From an uncultured Bacteroidota bacterium (lineage in GTDB: Bacteria; Bacteroidota; Bacteroidia; Bacteroidales; UBA12077): 64,000 bases of DNA. Location: positions 1 to 64,000 of the forward strand of contig CAJXLK010000014.1 of NCBI GenBank assembly GCA_913055635.1. Reading direction: 5' to 3'. A model generated the notes under the pieces. It ran no database searches. It was not told the origin of the DNA and was given only the letters and a program-made list of their open reading frames with translations. Shown here piece after piece: positions 1 through 11,400 of this stretch. Position 1 is the first letter of the stretch. Each line of letters begins with the position of its first letter. The translations under genes were made by a program, and so were the position numbers.

Positions 1-23
1 ATTCCGTCTCCCGCTCTCTTTTT

Positions 24-95
24 GCCGATGTAGCTCAGTGGTAGAGCGCTTCCTTGGTAAGGAAGAGGTCACGGGTTCAAATCCCGTCATTGGCT
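24..95 (+). tRNA. tRNA-Thr (GGT anticodon)
   Basis: A complete cloverleaf can be folded. The acceptor arms GCCGATG and CATTGGC pair with one G-T wobble, the D arm is GCTC-GAGC type, the anticodon stem CTTCC/GGAAG holds the loop TTGGTAA (anticodon GGT), and the T arm is CGGGTTCAAATCCCG. The discriminator base is T95 and CCA is not encoded. It lies 75 nt upstream of tuf, the usual Bacteroidetes arrangement, and is probably co-transcribed with it. Confidence 0.95.
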
Positions 96-170
96 CAATA
101 CTGTGGTTCATCATATTTTACCGATATATGTTCCAAAAATCACCAAACCGTAAATTTAATATCTGAAGTT

Positions 171-1358
171 ATGGCAAAAGAAAAATTTGAGCGAACGAAA
201 GAACACGTAAATATCGGGACGATAGGTCACGTTGATCACGGCAAGACGACCCTGACAGCCGCCATCACCAAGATTTTGAGTGAGAAAGGCCTCTCGGAAG
301 TCAGGAGTTTTGATTCGATTGATAACGCTCCGGAAGAGAAGGAGAGAGGCGTTACCATTAACTCCGCCCACGTTGAGTATCAAACCGAGAACAGGCACTA
401 TGCGCATGTTGACTGTCCCGGTCACTCCGACTATGTAAAGAATATGGTAACGGGTGCTGCCCAGATGGATGGAGCCATCCTGGTGGTTGCCGGTACAGAC
501 GGCCCCATGCCCCAAACCCGCGAGCATATTCTGCTGGCCCGCCAGGTAAACGTACCCAAAATTGTTACCTTCCTCAATAAAGTTGACCTGGTCGACGATC
601 CTGAATTGATCGAGCTGGTTGATATGGAAATTCGTGAATTGCTCGATTTTTATGAATTTGACGGTTCCAACGCCCCCATCATTCACGGTTCAGCCCTTGG
701 CGCCCTCAATGGCGAAGAAAAATGGGTGGAAAAAGTCATGGAACTGATGCGGGCCGTGGATGAATATATCCCCGTTCCCCTGCGAAGCAAAGACAAAGCT
801 TTCCTGATGCCCGTTGAAGACGTCTTCTCGATCACTGGCCGTGGTACGGTGGCTACCGGCCGTGTAGAAACCGGTGTGATCAAAACCAACGAAGAAGTTG
901 AAATCATCGGCTTGGGTGCTGAAAAACGCAAAACCGTTGTTACGGGCGTAGAGATGTTCCGCAAGATCCTCGATTATGGGGAAGCTGGCGATAACGTTGG
1001 CCTGCTGTTGCGGGGTGTTAATAAGGATGAAATTAAACGGGGTATGGTTATTGCCCGTCCCGGCTCTATTACACCGCACACCCGCTTCAAAGCGGAAGTC
1101 TATGTGCTGAAGAAGGACGAAGGTGGCCGCCATACACCCTTCCACGACAATTATCGCCCCCAGTTCTACATCCGGACCATGGACGTTACCGGTAACGTCA
1201 AACTGCCGGAAGGCACCGAAATGGTCATGCCTGGCGATAACGTAACCATGAATGTGGAATTGATCTATCCGGTCGCCCTGAATGTAGGCTTGAGATTCGC
1301 TATCCGTGAGGGTGGACGAACCGTTGGCGCCGGCCAGGTTACTGAAATTGTAGAATAA
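171..1358 (+). CDS. tuf: Elongation factor Tu
   Basis: EF-Tu is the GTPase that delivers aminoacyl-tRNA to the ribosomal A site. The 395-residue protein starts [20 protein letters not shown]. It has the P-loop GHVDHGKT, switch II DCPGH and the NKVD base-recognition motif, followed by the two beta-barrel domains and the C-terminal VGAGQVTEI. The reading frame is open upstream to position 54, but that part runs through the tRNA, so I take the ATG at 171. The length and start match the family. It sits between tRNA-Thr and tRNA-Trp at the head of the secE-nusG-rplKAJL-rpoBC cluster. No second tuf copy is in the window. Confidence 0.98.
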   Translation: MAKEKFERTKEHVNIGTIGHVDHGKTTLTAAITKILSEKGLSEVRSFDSIDNAPEEKERGVTINSAHVEYQTENRHYAHVDCPGHSDYVKNMVTGAAQMDGAILVVAGTDGPMPQTREHILLARQVNVPKIVTFLNKVDLVDDPELIELVDMEIRELLDFYEFDGSNAPIIHGSALGALNGEEKWVEKVMELMRAVDEYIPVPLRSKDKAFLMPVEDVFSITGRGTVATGRVETGVIKTNEEVEIIGLGAEKRKTVVTGVEMFRKILDYGEAGDNVGLLLRGVNKDEIKRGMVIARPGSITPHTRFKAEVYVLKKDEGGRHTPFHDNYRPQFYIRTMDVTGNVKLPEGTEMVMPGDNVTMNVELIYPVALNVGLRFAIREGGRTVGAGQVTEIVE

Positions 1359-1368
1359 TAACTACAAG

Positions 1369-1396
1369 GGATGTTGCGTTAGGTTAACGAACATCC
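1369..1396 (+). promoter_or_regulatory. Hairpin between tuf and tRNA-Trp
   Basis: GGATGTT (1369-1375) pairs with AACATCC (1390-1396). Inside it, CGTTA (1377-1381) pairs with TAACG (1385-1389), giving a 12-bp stem with one bulged G and a 3-nt loop. There is no T-run directly after it, so it is more likely an RNA-processing site or mRNA 3'-end stabiliser than an intrinsic terminator. It would separate the tuf message from the tRNA-Trp precursor. Confidence 0.45.
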
Positions 1397-1406
1397 TTCC
1401 ATATAC

Positions 1407-1479
1407 ACGGGTGTAGCTCAGTTGGTAGAGCAGCGGTCTCCAAAACCGCCGGTCGTGAGTTCGAGTCTTACCACCCGTG
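1407..1479 (+). tRNA. tRNA-Trp (CCA anticodon)
   Basis: The acceptor arms ACGGGTG and CACCCGT pair perfectly. The D arm is GCTC-GAGC, the anticodon stem GCGGT/ACCGC encloses CTCCAAA (anticodon CCA), and the T arm GTGAGTTCGAGTCTTAC is present. The discriminator is G1479. Its position between tuf and secE is characteristic of Bacteroidetes. Confidence 0.95.
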
Positions 1480-1495
1480 CTAAATCTTTTTGAGG

Positions 1496-1687
1496 ATGAA
1501 GATTAAATCGTACTTAAAAGACTCCTACAACGAGCTGATACATAAAGTATCATGGCCAACATGGAGTGAGCTGCAGAGAAGTGCAGTGATCGTAATGGTT
1601 GCTTCCTTGATTATCGCGATTATTGTCTTTTTGATGGATTTTTCTTTCAGAAATATCATGGACTTTGTCTATAGTATGTTTTATTAA
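1496..1687 (+). CDS. secE: Preprotein translocase subunit SecE
   Basis: SecE is the small membrane subunit that clamps SecY in the SecYEG protein-export channel. The 63-residue product has an amphipathic cytoplasmic segment containing KVSWPTWSEL, the SecE signature region, followed by one transmembrane helix (roughly residues 30-52) and a short tail. I prefer the ATG at 1496 over an in-frame TTG at 1490. It begins 16 nt after tRNA-Trp and 20 nt before nusG, the conserved secE-nusG order. Single-helix SecE proteins of this length are normal. Confidence 0.95.
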   Translation: MKIKSYLKDSYNELIHKVSWPTWSELQRSAVIVMVASLIIAIIVFLMDFSFRNIMDFVYSMFY

Positions 1688-1707
1688 TTGAATTAAGGGG
1701 TGCTGAA

Positions 1708-2253
1708 ATGGCGGAAAATGAAAAGCGATGGTATGTGCTGCGGGCAATTGGAGGGAAGGAAAAACAAGTAAAGGATTACATCGAAAATGAAATTACCAAA
1801 GGGAAAATCGGAGAGTTTGTCAGCCAGGTGTTGATCCCGACCGAGAAGGTGTATCAAATACGTAACGGGAAGAAAATCAGCAAAGAACGCAATTTCTTCC
1901 CGGGTTATGTATTGGTTGAAGCTTATCTGACCGCCGACACTCAGCACTACCTGGAAAATCTTCCCAATGTCATTGGCTTCCTTAAGAATGAGGGGAGCAA
2001 ACCTTCCCCCCTGCGTAAAAGTGAAGTGAACCGCATACTAGGAAAGGTCGATGAATTGGCCGAAGGGGAAGAAGAACTCAATACACCCTTTTATGTGGGG
2101 GAAACCGTGAAGGTCATTGACGGGCCCTTTAACAATTTCAACGGGGTGATTGAGGAAGTCAATGAAGAGAAGAAGAAGCTAAAGGTCATGGTAAAGATTT
2201 TTGGAAGAAAAACCCCGCTCGAATTGAGTTTTATGCAAGTCGAAAAAGAATAA
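1708..2253 (+). CDS. nusG: Transcription antitermination factor NusG
   Basis: NusG binds RNA polymerase, modulates elongation and termination, and couples transcription to translation. The 181-residue protein begins with the NGN domain (KRWYVLRAIGGKEKQVKDYI) and includes the FFPGYVLVEA segment. It ends in a KOW domain with VKVIDGPFNNFNGVIEEV from about residue 130. The length is typical. The ATG at 1708 follows secE closely and rplK starts 20 nt downstream, so it lies inside the ribosomal-protein/polymerase operon. Confidence 0.97.
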   Translation: MAENEKRWYVLRAIGGKEKQVKDYIENEITKGKIGEFVSQVLIPTEKVYQIRNGKKISKERNFFPGYVLVEAYLTADTQHYLENLPNVIGFLKNEGSKPSPLRKSEVNRILGKVDELAEGEEELNTPFYVGETVKVIDGPFNNFNGVIEEVNEEKKKLKVMVKIFGRKTPLELSFMQVEKE

Positions 2254-2273
2254 CGTTTTAAGTTTTAAATGCT

Positions 2274-2717
2274 ATGGCAAAAAAAGTTGAAGGTGTAATA
2301 AAATTGCAAATCCGGGGTGGTCAGGCGAATCCTTCTCCACCGGTTGGCCCGGCCTTAGGTGCCAAAGGGGTCAACATCATGGAGTTTTGTAAAAAATTCA
2401 ATGCCAAGACACAAGATAAAACCGGGAAAGTCATACCGGTGATCATCACTGTTTATTCGGACAAGTCCTTTGATTTTGTCACCAAGACCCCACCGGCCCC
2501 GATCCAGTTGCTGGAAGCAGCAAAATTGAAGGGCGGTTCTTCCGAACCCAACCGGGAGAAAGTCGGAGCGGTTACCTGGGACCAGGTCAAGACCATTGCC
2601 GAAGATAAAATGGAGGATTTGAATGCCTTCACCGTTGAGTCGGCCATGAAAATGGTTGCCGGCACAGCCAGAAGCATGGGAATTAACGTGAAGGGACAAT
2701 TTCCTGGTAACAACTAA
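2274..2717 (+). CDS. rplK: 50S ribosomal protein L11
   Basis: L11 forms the GTPase-associated centre on 23S rRNA with L10 and L7/L12. The 147-residue protein contains the proline-rich N-terminal stretch [20 protein letters not shown], the FVTKTPPAP linker, and a C-terminal rRNA-binding domain ending in [10 protein letters not shown]. All are diagnostic of L11. It is 20 nt after nusG and 14 nt before rplA. Confidence 0.98.
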   Translation: MAKKVEGVIKLQIRGGQANPSPPVGPALGAKGVNIMEFCKKFNAKTQDKTGKVIPVIITVYSDKSFDFVTKTPPAPIQLLEAAKLKGGSSEPNREKVGAVTWDQVKTIAEDKMEDLNAFTVESAMKMVAGTARSMGINVKGQFPGNN

Positions 2718-2731
2718 AATCGAACTTCAAC

Positions 2732-3433
2732 ATGTCTAAAGTATCCAAGAATAGAAAGCGTGTTTTAGAACAATTTGATAAAACGCAGTTATATAAACTG
2801 GAAGAAGCAGCCCAGATGGTGAAGGACGTTACCTACACCAATTTTGATGCTTCGGTCGATCTGGATGTCCGCCTGGGAGTGGATCCACGAAAGCCCAACC
2901 AAATGGTACGCGGGGTGGTGACTTTGCCTCACGGTACCGGCAAAACCAAAAGGGTGTTGGTCCTTTGCAACGCCGATAAGGAGGACGAAGCCAAACAAGC
3001 CGGGGCCGATTATGTGGGATTGGATGATATGATCAGCCAGATAAAAGAGGGATGGCTCGATTTTGATGTTGTCATCACCCAGCCTTCTGTTATGCCTAAG
3101 GTCGGGCCCCTTGGAAAAACCCTTGGCCCCCGCGGTTTGATGCCTAATCCCAAAAGCGGAACCGTTACCGATAACCTGGGGGAAGCCGTCAGTGAAATTA
3201 AAAAGGGTAAGATTGATTTTAAAGTCGATAAAACGGGCATCGTGCATACTTCAATCGGAAAGGTTTCTTTTGATGCCCAAAAAATTGCAGAGAACGCCAA
3301 GGAGTTTTTGAATACCATTCGCAAACTCAAACCGACCTCTGCCAAAGGAACCTATATTAAGAGCATTACCCTGTCAAGTACCATGAGCCCTGGTATCAAG
3401 ATCGATCCCAGTGATCTGAGAAAGACTGCTTAA
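2732..3433 (+). CDS. rplA: 50S ribosomal protein L1
   Basis: L1 builds the mobile L1 stalk near the ribosomal E site and in many bacteria represses its own rplKA message. The 233-residue protein has the [17 protein letters not shown] and [13 protein letters not shown] motifs near the N-terminus. It also has the [15 protein letters not shown] signature at about residues 130-145. It ends with the usual [11 protein letters not shown] tail. It sits directly between rplK and rplJ. I did not verify an L1 operator in the leader. Confidence 0.98.
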   Translation: MSKVSKNRKRVLEQFDKTQLYKLEEAAQMVKDVTYTNFDASVDLDVRLGVDPRKPNQMVRGVVTLPHGTGKTKRVLVLCNADKEDEAKQAGADYVGLDDMISQIKEGWLDFDVVITQPSVMPKVGPLGKTLGPRGLMPNPKSGTVTDNLGEAVSEIKKGKIDFKVDKTGIVHTSIGKVSFDAQKIAENAKEFLNTIRKLKPTSAKGTYIKSITLSSTMSPGIKIDPSDLRKTA

Positions 3434-3464
3434 TACCAAAACCCATTAAGAATTTGACCGCGCT

Positions 3465-3998
3465 ATGAAACGACGTGAGGAGAAAGAACAAATTGTTAAC
3501 GATCTGATTGAAGATATACAAAACAGCTCCCATTTTTATCTGGCAGATATATCGGGTCTGAATGCCGATGAAACCACTCAGTTGAGACGGCAATGCTTTG
3601 AGAACGATCTGAAACTGACCGTGGTGAAAAACACCCTGCTGAAAAGGGCTTTCGACCAGATGGATTTCGCCACCGAAGAACTCGAGCAGATACTGGAAGG
3701 TCCTACTTCAGTGATACTTACTGAAAAGGGCAATACCCCGGCTAAGATCATCAAAGACTTCCGCAAAACCAAGGAAAAACCTCTGCTGAAAGGGGCCTAT
3801 GTGGAAGAGTCAATCTATATCGGCGATGATAAACTGGAAGATCTCGCTAAGATCAAGTCGAAAGAAGAACTCATCGGCGATCTGATCTTACAATTGCAAA
3901 CACCTATGAACGACGTGATATCTTCATTGAAATCCGGAAGCCACATCCTAGCTGGAGTCATGAAAACATTATCTGAACAGGAAGAATCAAACAATTAA
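3465..3998 (+). CDS. rplJ: 50S ribosomal protein L10
   Basis: L10 anchors the L7/L12 dimers to 23S rRNA. The 177-residue protein begins MKRREEKEQIVNDLIEDIQN. It has the expected YLADISGLNADETTQLRRQC and VVKNTLLKRAF segments and a central EGPTSVILTE strand. It ends in an alpha-helical tail that would bind L7/L12. It is 31 nt after rplA and 23 nt before rplL. Confidence 0.96.
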   Translation: MKRREEKEQIVNDLIEDIQNSSHFYLADISGLNADETTQLRRQCFENDLKLTVVKNTLLKRAFDQMDFATEELEQILEGPTSVILTEKGNTPAKIIKDFRKTKEKPLLKGAYVEESIYIGDDKLEDLAKIKSKEELIGDLILQLQTPMNDVISSLKSGSHILAGVMKTLSEQEESNN

Positions 3999-4021
3999 AA
4001 ATTCATTAAAAATTAGAAAAA

Positions 4022-4399
4022 ATGGCAGATTTAAAAGCGCTTGCAGAAGAATTAGTTAACTTGAGTGTCAAAGAAGTTAACGAATTAGCAGACATATTGA
4101 AAGACGAATATGGCATTGAACCAGCCTCTGCTCCTGTTGTAGCTGCAGGACCTGCCGAAGGCCAAGAAGGAGGCGGTGCTGAAGAGCAAACTGAATTCGA
4201 TGTGATATTAAACTCAGCCGGCAGTGCCAAACTGCAAATCGTTAAGTTGGTTAAGGAACTTACTGGACTGGGCCTGAAGGAAGCCAAAGAACTGGTCGAT
4301 TCCCTGCCCAAACCCATTAAGGAACAAATGCCCAAGGAAGAAGCAGAAAATCTGAAATCTCAATTAGAGGACGCCGGCGCTGAAGTTGAGCTTAAATAA
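4022..4399 (+). CDS. rplL: 50S ribosomal protein L7/L12
   Basis: L7/L12 is the flexible stalk protein that recruits translational GTPases. The 125-residue protein has an N-terminal dimerisation domain ([20 protein letters not shown]). An Ala/Gly/Glu-rich hinge follows at about residues 38-55. The C-terminal domain contains [20 protein letters not shown] and ends with [19 protein letters not shown]. It is the last ribosomal-protein gene before rpoB, with a hairpin in the 131-nt gap. Confidence 0.97.
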   Translation: MADLKALAEELVNLSVKEVNELADILKDEYGIEPASAPVVAAGPAEGQEGGGAEEQTEFDVILNSAGSAKLQIVKLVKELTGLGLKEAKELVDSLPKPIKEQMPKEEAENLKSQLEDAGAEVELK

Positions 4400-4431
4400 A
4401 CATTCGGTACATCTCATAAATGAGAGGTTTT

Positions 4432-4467
4432 GAATCCTACGTCAGACTAGGATTCTTAACCTTTTTT
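4432..4467 (+). terminator. Attenuator-like hairpin between rplL and rpoB
   Basis: GAATCCTA (4432-4439) and TAGGATTC (4448-4455) form a perfect 8-bp stem with a 7-8 nt loop. Six T residues follow after a short spacer (4462-4467). The spacer makes it a weak intrinsic terminator. Partial termination between rplL and rpoB is well known in E. coli, where it adjusts polymerase output relative to ribosomal proteins. A similar role here is inference. Confidence 0.45.
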
Positions 4468-4530
4468 CCCTATTTATGGGGGTTCCATTTTTACTTATTG
4501 TAGTGGTTAGTTATTAATTCTTGGAATAAA

Positions 4531-7500
4531 ATGACATTACAAACATCCAATCAACGCATTAGCTTTGCATCCACCAAGAATCAATTGCCCTATCCTGATT
4601 TCTTAGAAATACAACTCCAGTCATTTAAAAACTTTTTTCAGTTAGATACCACACCCGAGCAGCGAAAGCAGGAAGGATTATATCAAGTTTTTCAGGAAAA
4701 TTTTCCCATCACCGACACCCGCAACAACTTTGTCCTGGAATTCATTGATTATATTGTTGACCCGCCAAGATACACCATTCAGGAATGCCTGGACCGAGGG
4801 CTTACCTACAGCGTACCTCTGAAGGCCAAACTTAAGCTTTACTGCACCGATCCTGAACACGAGGATTTTGATACGGTCATTCAGGATGTGTATTTCGGGA
4901 CCGTACCCTATATGACTGAGAAAGGTTCTTTTGTGATCAATGGAGCCGAAAGGGTAGTTGTTTCACAGTTGCATCGCTCGCCTGGAGTATTCTTTGGTCA
5001 GAGCATCCATGCCAATGGAACCAAATTGTACTCGGCACGGATCATTCCCTTTAGGGGGTCATGGATCGAATTTGCCACGGACGTGAACAACGTCATGTAT
5101 GCCTACATCGACCGGAAGAAGAAACTCCCCGTCACCACTTTGCTCAGGGCCATAGGTTATGAGGGAGATAAGAATATCCTTGAGATTTTTAACCTGGCCG
5201 ATGAAGTCAAAGTCTCCAAGCCCAACCTGGAACAAGTGGTGGGGCGAAAACTGGCTGCCCGCGTTTTGCGCAGCTGGGTCGAGGATTTTGTCGACGAGGA
5301 TACCGGCGAGGTTGTTTCCATCGAACGCAACGAGGTCGTGATTGAACGGGATACGGTGATTGAAGAAAAACACATCGATCAGATCATTGAAACCGGGGCC
5401 GAAACGATTCTCCTTCACCGTGAAGATCAGTCGCAATCGGATTATGCCATCATTTACAATACCCTCCAAAAGGATACCTGTAACAGCGAAAAGGAAGCTG
5501 TTCTGCAAATATACCGGCAGTTGAGAAATGCCGAGCCGCCGGATGAGGCGACCGCCCGGGATGTGATTGACAAGCTGTTCTTTTCCGATCAACGCTATGA
5601 TTTGGGAGAAGTAGGGCGGTACCGGCTGAACCGCAAACTGAACCTTGATACATCCATCGATACCAAGGTATTGACCAATGACGACATCATTGAGATCATC
5701 AAATACCTGATTGAATTGATCAATTCGAAGACCAATGTCGATGACATTGATCACCTGAGCAACCGTCGGGTACGCACTGTAGGCGAGCAGCTTTATAACC
5801 AGTTTGGTGTGGGGCTTGCCCGTATGGCACGCACCATCCGGGAAAGGATGAATGTACGCGACAACGAGGTCTTTACCCCCATCGATCTGATCAATTCGAA
5901 GACCTTATCTTCGGTAATCAATTCGTTTTTCGGCACCAACCAGCTTTCCCAGTTCATGGATCAGACCAATCCACTGGCCGAGATGACCCACAAGCGGCGG
6001 ATGTCGGCCCTGGGTCCCGGCGGTTTGTCAAGGGAAAGGGCCGGTTTTGAGGTCCGCGACGTGCATTATACCCATTATGGCCGGCTGTGTCCCATCGAAA
6101 CACCTGAAGGCCCCAACATTGGCCTTATTTCCTCGATGTGTGTCTATGCCAAAATCAATAACCTGGGCTTCATCGAAACCCCCTACCGAAAAGTTGAAGA
6201 GGGAAAGGTGAACCTGACCCGGGATGGTGCCATTTACCTGAGCGCCGAGGAAGAAGAGGCCAAAATGATCGCCCAGGCCAATGCCTCCATTGACAACCAG
6301 GGGGCTTTCCAGACCGAAAGGGTGAAGGCCCGCCACGACGGCGATTTCCCATATACCGAATCCCACACGGTCGACCTGATGGACGTGGCTCCCAATCAGA
6401 TCGCTTCGATTGCCGCTTCCCTCATCCCGTTCCTCGAGCATAACGATGCCAACCGGGCACTGATGGGTTCCAATATGATGCGCCAGGCCGTACCCCTTGT
6501 TAAACCCGATGCCCCTATTGTCGGGACCGGCCTCGAGAAAGAAGTGGCCCGCGATTCACGCCTTCAAATCGTGGCCGAGGGCGATGGTACCATCGAATAC
6601 GTCGATGCCCGCGAGATCGTGGTGCGATACGACCAAACCGAAGAGGAAAAATTTGTCAATTTCCAGGGCGACGTCAAACATTATTACCTGACCAAATACC
6701 AGAAAACCAATCAAAACACCAGCATTACCCTTAAGCCTATTGTTCGTAATGGCCAAAAAGTCCAAAAAGGTGAAATCCTCACCGAAGGCTATGGCACTGA
6801 AAATGGTGAACTGGCCCTGGGTAAAAACCTCAAGGTCGCTTTTATGCCCTGGAAAGGGTATAACTTTGAGGATGCCATTGTGGTTTCTGAAAACGTGGTC
6901 AAAAATGACGTGTTTACCTCCATTCACATCGAAGAATATGTCATGGAAGTGCGTGACACCAAGCGCGGGTTGGAAGAATTAACCGCCGATATTCCCAATG
7001 TGAGTGAAGAGGCCACCAAAGACCTGGATGAAAATGGCATCATACGCATCGGCGCCCACATCAAACCCGGAGATATTATGATCGGTAAGATCACCCCTAA
7101 GGGCGAATCCGATCCTTCTCCGGAAGAAAAGTTGCTGCGGGCCATCTTCGGAGATAAAGCCGGGGATGTGAAAGATGCTTCCCTGAAAGCTTCTCCTTCG
7201 CTCAACGGCATTGTCATTGACAAGAAATTGTTCAACCGTGCGGTGAAGGACAAAAAATCCAAAGGAGCTGACAAAGAAAAACTCGAGAGCCTGGATCAGG
7301 AGTATGGCCAAAAAGTGGATGAATTGACCAACCGCCTGATTGATAAACTGACAGCCCTGGTCAACGGCAAAACCTCCCAGGGCGTGAAGGATTACTACAA
7401 CGCCACGGTGGTGCCCAAAGGCAAAAAGTTCACCCAGAAGCTCCTCCAGGACATCGATTATACCAATGTGAGTCCGAAAAAATGGACCACCGATAAGACC

Positions 7501-8349
7501 AAGAACGAAACGATCAAAACCTTACTTCATAATTATAACATCGAACGCCGGGAAATTGAAGCGCAGTTGCGGCGGGAGAAATACAACATAACCATTGGAG
7601 ATGAATTGCCCACGGGTATCGTCCAGATGGCGAAGGTGTATATTGCCAAAAAACGGAAAATCACTGTGGGCGATAAGCTTGCCGGTCGACACGGCAACAA
7701 AGGGATTATTTCCAAGGTGGTGCGCACCGAAGACATGCCATTTTTGGAAGACGGCACCCCGGTCGATATTGTATTGAACCCCTTGGGTGTACCTTCGAGG
7801 ATGAACCTGGGACAGATTTATGAATCGGTCCTGGGATGGGCTGGCGAAAAGCTGGGCATGAAGTTTTCCACCCCCATTTTTGACGGGGCCAGCCTGGATG
7901 AGATCAATCAATATACCGAAAAGGCAGGCCTGCCCCCCTATGGTAAGACCTATCTCTATGATGGGGGCACCGGCGAGCGCTTTGACCAGCCTGCCACGGT
8001 AGGGGTGATCTACATGCTGAAACTGGGCCACATGGTGGAAGATAAAATTCACGCCCGCTCGATTGGTCCTTATTCGCTGATTACCCAACAACCCCTGGGG
8101 GGTAAAGCCCAGTTCGGCGGACAGCGCTTTGGTGAAATGGAGGTTTGGGCCCTTGAGGCCTTCGGGGCTTCCAATATCCTGCAGGAAATGTTGACCGTCA
8201 AGAGTGACGATGTCAACGGCCGCGCCAAAGCCTACGAGAGCATCGTCAAAGGCGATCCGCTGCCCACGGCAGGTATACCCGAATCGTTTAACGTGCTGCT
8301 CCACGAATTGCGAGGTCTGGGATTGAGTATCAAACTGATCAAAGACTGA
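4531..8349 (+). CDS. rpoB: DNA-directed RNA polymerase subunit beta
   Basis: RpoB is one of the two large catalytic subunits of RNA polymerase. The 1272-residue protein carries the rifampicin region [18 protein letters not shown] followed by [17 protein letters not shown]. It also has [27 protein letters not shown], and the C-terminal [18 protein letters not shown]. The residues equivalent to E. coli Q513, D516, H526, R529 and S531 are the sensitive-type residues as far as I can align by eye. The length fits Bacteroidetes RpoB. rpoC follows after 62 nt. Confidence 0.98.
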   Translation: MTLQTSNQRISFASTKNQLPYPDFLEIQLQSFKNFFQLDTTPEQRKQEGLYQVFQENFPITDTRNNFVLEFIDYIVDPPRYTIQECLDRGLTYSVPLKAKLKLYCTDPEHEDFDTVIQDVYFGTVPYMTEKGSFVINGAERVVVSQLHRSPGVFFGQSIHANGTKLYSARIIPFRGSWIEFATDVNNVMYAYIDRKKKLPVTTLLRAIGYEGDKNILEIFNLADEVKVSKPNLEQVVGRKLAARVLRSWVEDFVDEDTGEVVSIERNEVVIERDTVIEEKHIDQIIETGAETILLHREDQSQSDYAIIYNTLQKDTCNSEKEAVLQIYRQLRNAEPPDEATARDVIDKLFFSDQRYDLGEVGRYRLNRKLNLDTSIDTKVLTNDDIIEIIKYLIELINSKTNVDDIDHLSNRRVRTVGEQLYNQFGVGLARMARTIRERMNVRDNEVFTPIDLINSKTLSSVINSFFGTNQLSQFMDQTNPLAEMTHKRRMSALGPGGLSRERAGFEVRDVHYTHYGRLCPIETPEGPNIGLISSMCVYAKINNLGFIETPYRKVEEGKVNLTRDGAIYLSAEEEEAKMIAQANASIDNQGAFQTERVKARHDGDFPYTESHTVDLMDVAPNQIASIAASLIPFLEHNDANRALMGSNMMRQAVPLVKPDAPIVGTGLEKEVARDSRLQIVAEGDGTIEYVDAREIVVRYDQTEEEKFVNFQGDVKHYYLTKYQKTNQNTSITLKPIVRNGQKVQKGEILTEGYGTENGELALGKNLKVAFMPWKGYNFEDAIVVSENVVKNDVFTSIHIEEYVMEVRDTKRGLEELTADIPNVSEEATKDLDENGIIRIGAHIKPGDIMIGKITPKGESDPSPEEKLLRAIFGDKAGDVKDASLKASPSLNGIVIDKKLFNRAVKDKKSKGADKEKLESLDQEYGQKVDELTNRLIDKLTALVNGKTSQGVKDYYNATVVPKGKKFTQKLLQDIDYTNVSPKKWTTDKTKNETIKTLLHNYNIERREIEAQLRREKYNITIGDELPTGIVQMAKVYIAKKRKITVGDKLAGRHGNKGIISKVVRTEDMPFLEDGTPVDIVLNPLGVPSRMNLGQIYESVLGWAGEKLGMKFSTPIFDGASLDEINQYTEKAGLPPYGKTYLYDGGTGERFDQPATVGVIYMLKLGHMVEDKIHARSIGPYSLITQQPLGGKAQFGGQRFGEMEVWALEAFGASNILQEMLTVKSDDVNGRAKAYESIVKGDPLPTAGIPESFNVLLHELRGLGLSIKLIKD

Positions 8350-8411
8350 TTCAGCTCCGGCTCATTCCTATATTTATTTGTTTGGTTGTGTTTTAAAAAT
8401 CCATTACATCT

Positions 8412-11400
8412 ATGTCATTCAGAAGGGACAATAAAGTATCAAGCGATTTTAACAAAGTTGCTGTAGGACTCGCTTCACCTGAGGAGATATTGGAAAATTC
8501 TCACGGAGAAGTCCTTAAACCCGAAACAATCAATTACCGGACCTACAAACCGGAGCGGGACGGATTGTTTTGTGAGCGGATTTTTGGACCGGTGAAGGAT
8601 TATGAATGCCATTGCGGCAAGTATAAGCGAATCCGTTATAAGGGGATTGTATGTGACCGGTGCGGAGTAGAAGTGACCGAAAAGAAAGTGCGCCGTGAAC
8701 GCATGGGCCACATCTCCCTGGTAGTGCCCGTAGCCCACATCTGGTATTTCCGTTCCCTGCCCAATAAGATTGGGTTGTTGTTGGGCCTGCCAACCAAGAA
8801 ACTTGATTCGATCATATATTATGAGAGGTATGTCGTGATCAACCCGGGCATTAAAGCCCAGGACGGGATCAAATACCTGGACTTCCTCACTGAGGAAGAA
8901 TACCTGGATATTCTCGAGTCATTACCCAAAGAGAATCAACAATTAGACGATTCCGATCCCAACAAGTTCCTGGCCGATATGGGTGCAGAAGCTTTGTATA
9001 AGCTGCTGGCTCAGATCGATCTGGATGAGTTAAGCTATTCTCTGCGGAGCAAGGCCGACAACGAAACGTCTCAGCAAAGGAAGAAGGAGGCCCTTAAGCG
9101 CCTGCAGGTGGTGGAAGCCTTCCGGGCTTCTACTGAGACCAACCGGCCCGAGTGGATGATCACTAAAGTGGTGCCGGTGATTCCACCTGAACTCAGACCA
9201 CTGGTTCCCCTTGATGGTGGACGTTTTGCCACGAGCGATCTGAACGACCTGTATCGCCGCGTCATTATCCGTAATAACCGCCTCAAGCGGCTGATCGAAA
9301 TCAAAGCCCCCGAGGTCATCCTGCGCAATGAGAAAAGGATGCTTCAGGAAGCGGTCGATTCACTGTTTGACAATTCCCGTAAATCCAATGCGGTGAAGAC
9401 CGATTCCAATCGGGCTCTCAAGTCATTGAGCGACAGCCTTAAAGGAAAGCAGGGCCGTTTCCGTCAGAACCTGCTGGGTAAACGGGTCGATTATTCCGCC
9501 CGTTCGGTCATTAGCGTGGGGCCTGAACTGAAGATGCACGAGTGCGGCATTCCCAAAGATATGGCCGCCGAACTCTATAAACCTTTCATCATCCGTAAAC
9601 TCATTGAAAGGGGCATTGTAAAAACCGTTAAATCGGCCAAAAAGATTGTCGACCGTAAGGATCCGGTGGTATGGGATATCCTTGAAAACGTGATGAAGGG
9701 CCATCCCGTTATGCTGAACCGGGCACCCACCCTTCACCGGCTCGGTATACAGGCTTTTCAGCCCAAACTGATTGAAGGAAAAGCCATTCAGTTGCATCCG
9801 TTGGTTTGTACTCCTTTTAACGCCGATTTTGATGGCGACCAGATGGCAGTCCATCTGCCCCTGGGCAATGCCGCTATTGTAGAAGCCCAACTGCTGATGC
9901 TCTCTACCCATAACGTGTTGAACCCAGCCAACGGGGCTCCTATTACAGTACCTTCTCAGGATATGGTGCTGGGCCTTTATTATATCACCAAAGAACGCAA
10001 AGGAGTTAAAGGAGAAGGCCTTACCTTCTATTCCCCCGAAGAAGCCATTATTGCCTATAATGAGGGCGCCGTGGCATTGCATGCCGGTGTAAAAGTGCGC
10101 ATCAACGATTATGATGAGCAGGGCAATCCGGCTACCCGGGTCGTCGATACCACCATGGGACGCATTATCTTTAATCAGTATATCCCCCAGGGATTTGGCT
10201 TTGTCAACAACCTGCTTACTAAAAAATCCCTGCGCGACCTGATTGGAGAAGTGCTCAAGCGTACCGATGCCACTCAGATAGCCAAATTCCTCGATGACAT
10301 CAAGGACCTTGGCTTTAACTCCGCTTTCCGTGGAGGATTGTCCTTTAACCTGGATGATATCATTATTCCACAAGAAAAAGAGGAGTTGGTCCCCTCCGGA
10401 TATCAGCAGGTCGATGAAGTGATGAACAATTACAATATGGGTTTCATCACCAATAAGGAACGGTACAATCAGATCATTGATGTGTGGACCCACACCAATG
10501 CCAATCTGACCCAAATATTGATGAAGCAGCTCAGTTCCGATAACCAGGGTTTCAATTCGGTTTATATGATGTTGGATAGCGGAGCCAGGGGCTCCAAAGA
10601 GCAGATTCGTCAGCTTTCCGGCATGCGCGGGCTGATGGCTAAACCACAGAAATCGGGAACTTCGGGTTCTGAGATCATCGAAAACCCCATTCTCTCTAAC
10701 TTTAAAGAAGGTTTGAGTGTGCTGGAGTATTTCATCTCCACCCACGGTGCCCGGAAGGGATTGGCCGACACCGCATTGAAGACAGCCGACGCCGGTTACT
10801 TAACCCGTCGCCTGGTCGATGTATCCCAGGATGTGATTGTCCGTGAAGAGGATTGTGGCACCCTGCGGGGGCTGGTCGTTGGCCCGATCAAGAAGAACGA
10901 AGAGGTGATCGAAACCCTGGGCGAGCGTATCCTTGGACGTATAGCCGTTCACGATATCTACCACCCCTTTACCGGCGAGCTGATCATTGAATCGGGTAAT
11001 ATGATTACCGAAGCGATTGCCCAGCAAATAGAAGAATCACCGCTGGAACAAATTGAAATTCGTTCGGTATTGACCTGTGAAACCAAGGATGGGGTTTGCT
11101 CGAAATGCTACGGCCGCAACCTGGCCACCGGCAAACTGGTGGAAAAAGGCGAATCGGTCGGTGTAATTGCAGCCCAGTCCATTGGAGAACCCGGTACACA
11201 GCTGACCCTGCGAACTTTCCATGTGGGTGGTACGGCCTCCAATATTGCCGCCAATTCGAGTATCGTTTCCAAATATGACGGCTACCTCGAAATTGATGAA
11301 CTGAGAACAGTACAAAAAGTAGAGGAAGACGGCAAAAAGGTGGATATCGTTATTGGTCGGTTGGCTGAATTGCGGATTCTCGACAAAAACACCAATATCG

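Noticed and set aside
9423..10745. 440-codon open frame antisense to rpoC
   Set aside because: rpoC is intact and highly diagnostic on the + strand; the antisense frame is a by-product of its codon use. The same applies to the long antisense frames at 39928-40851 and 57967-58785.
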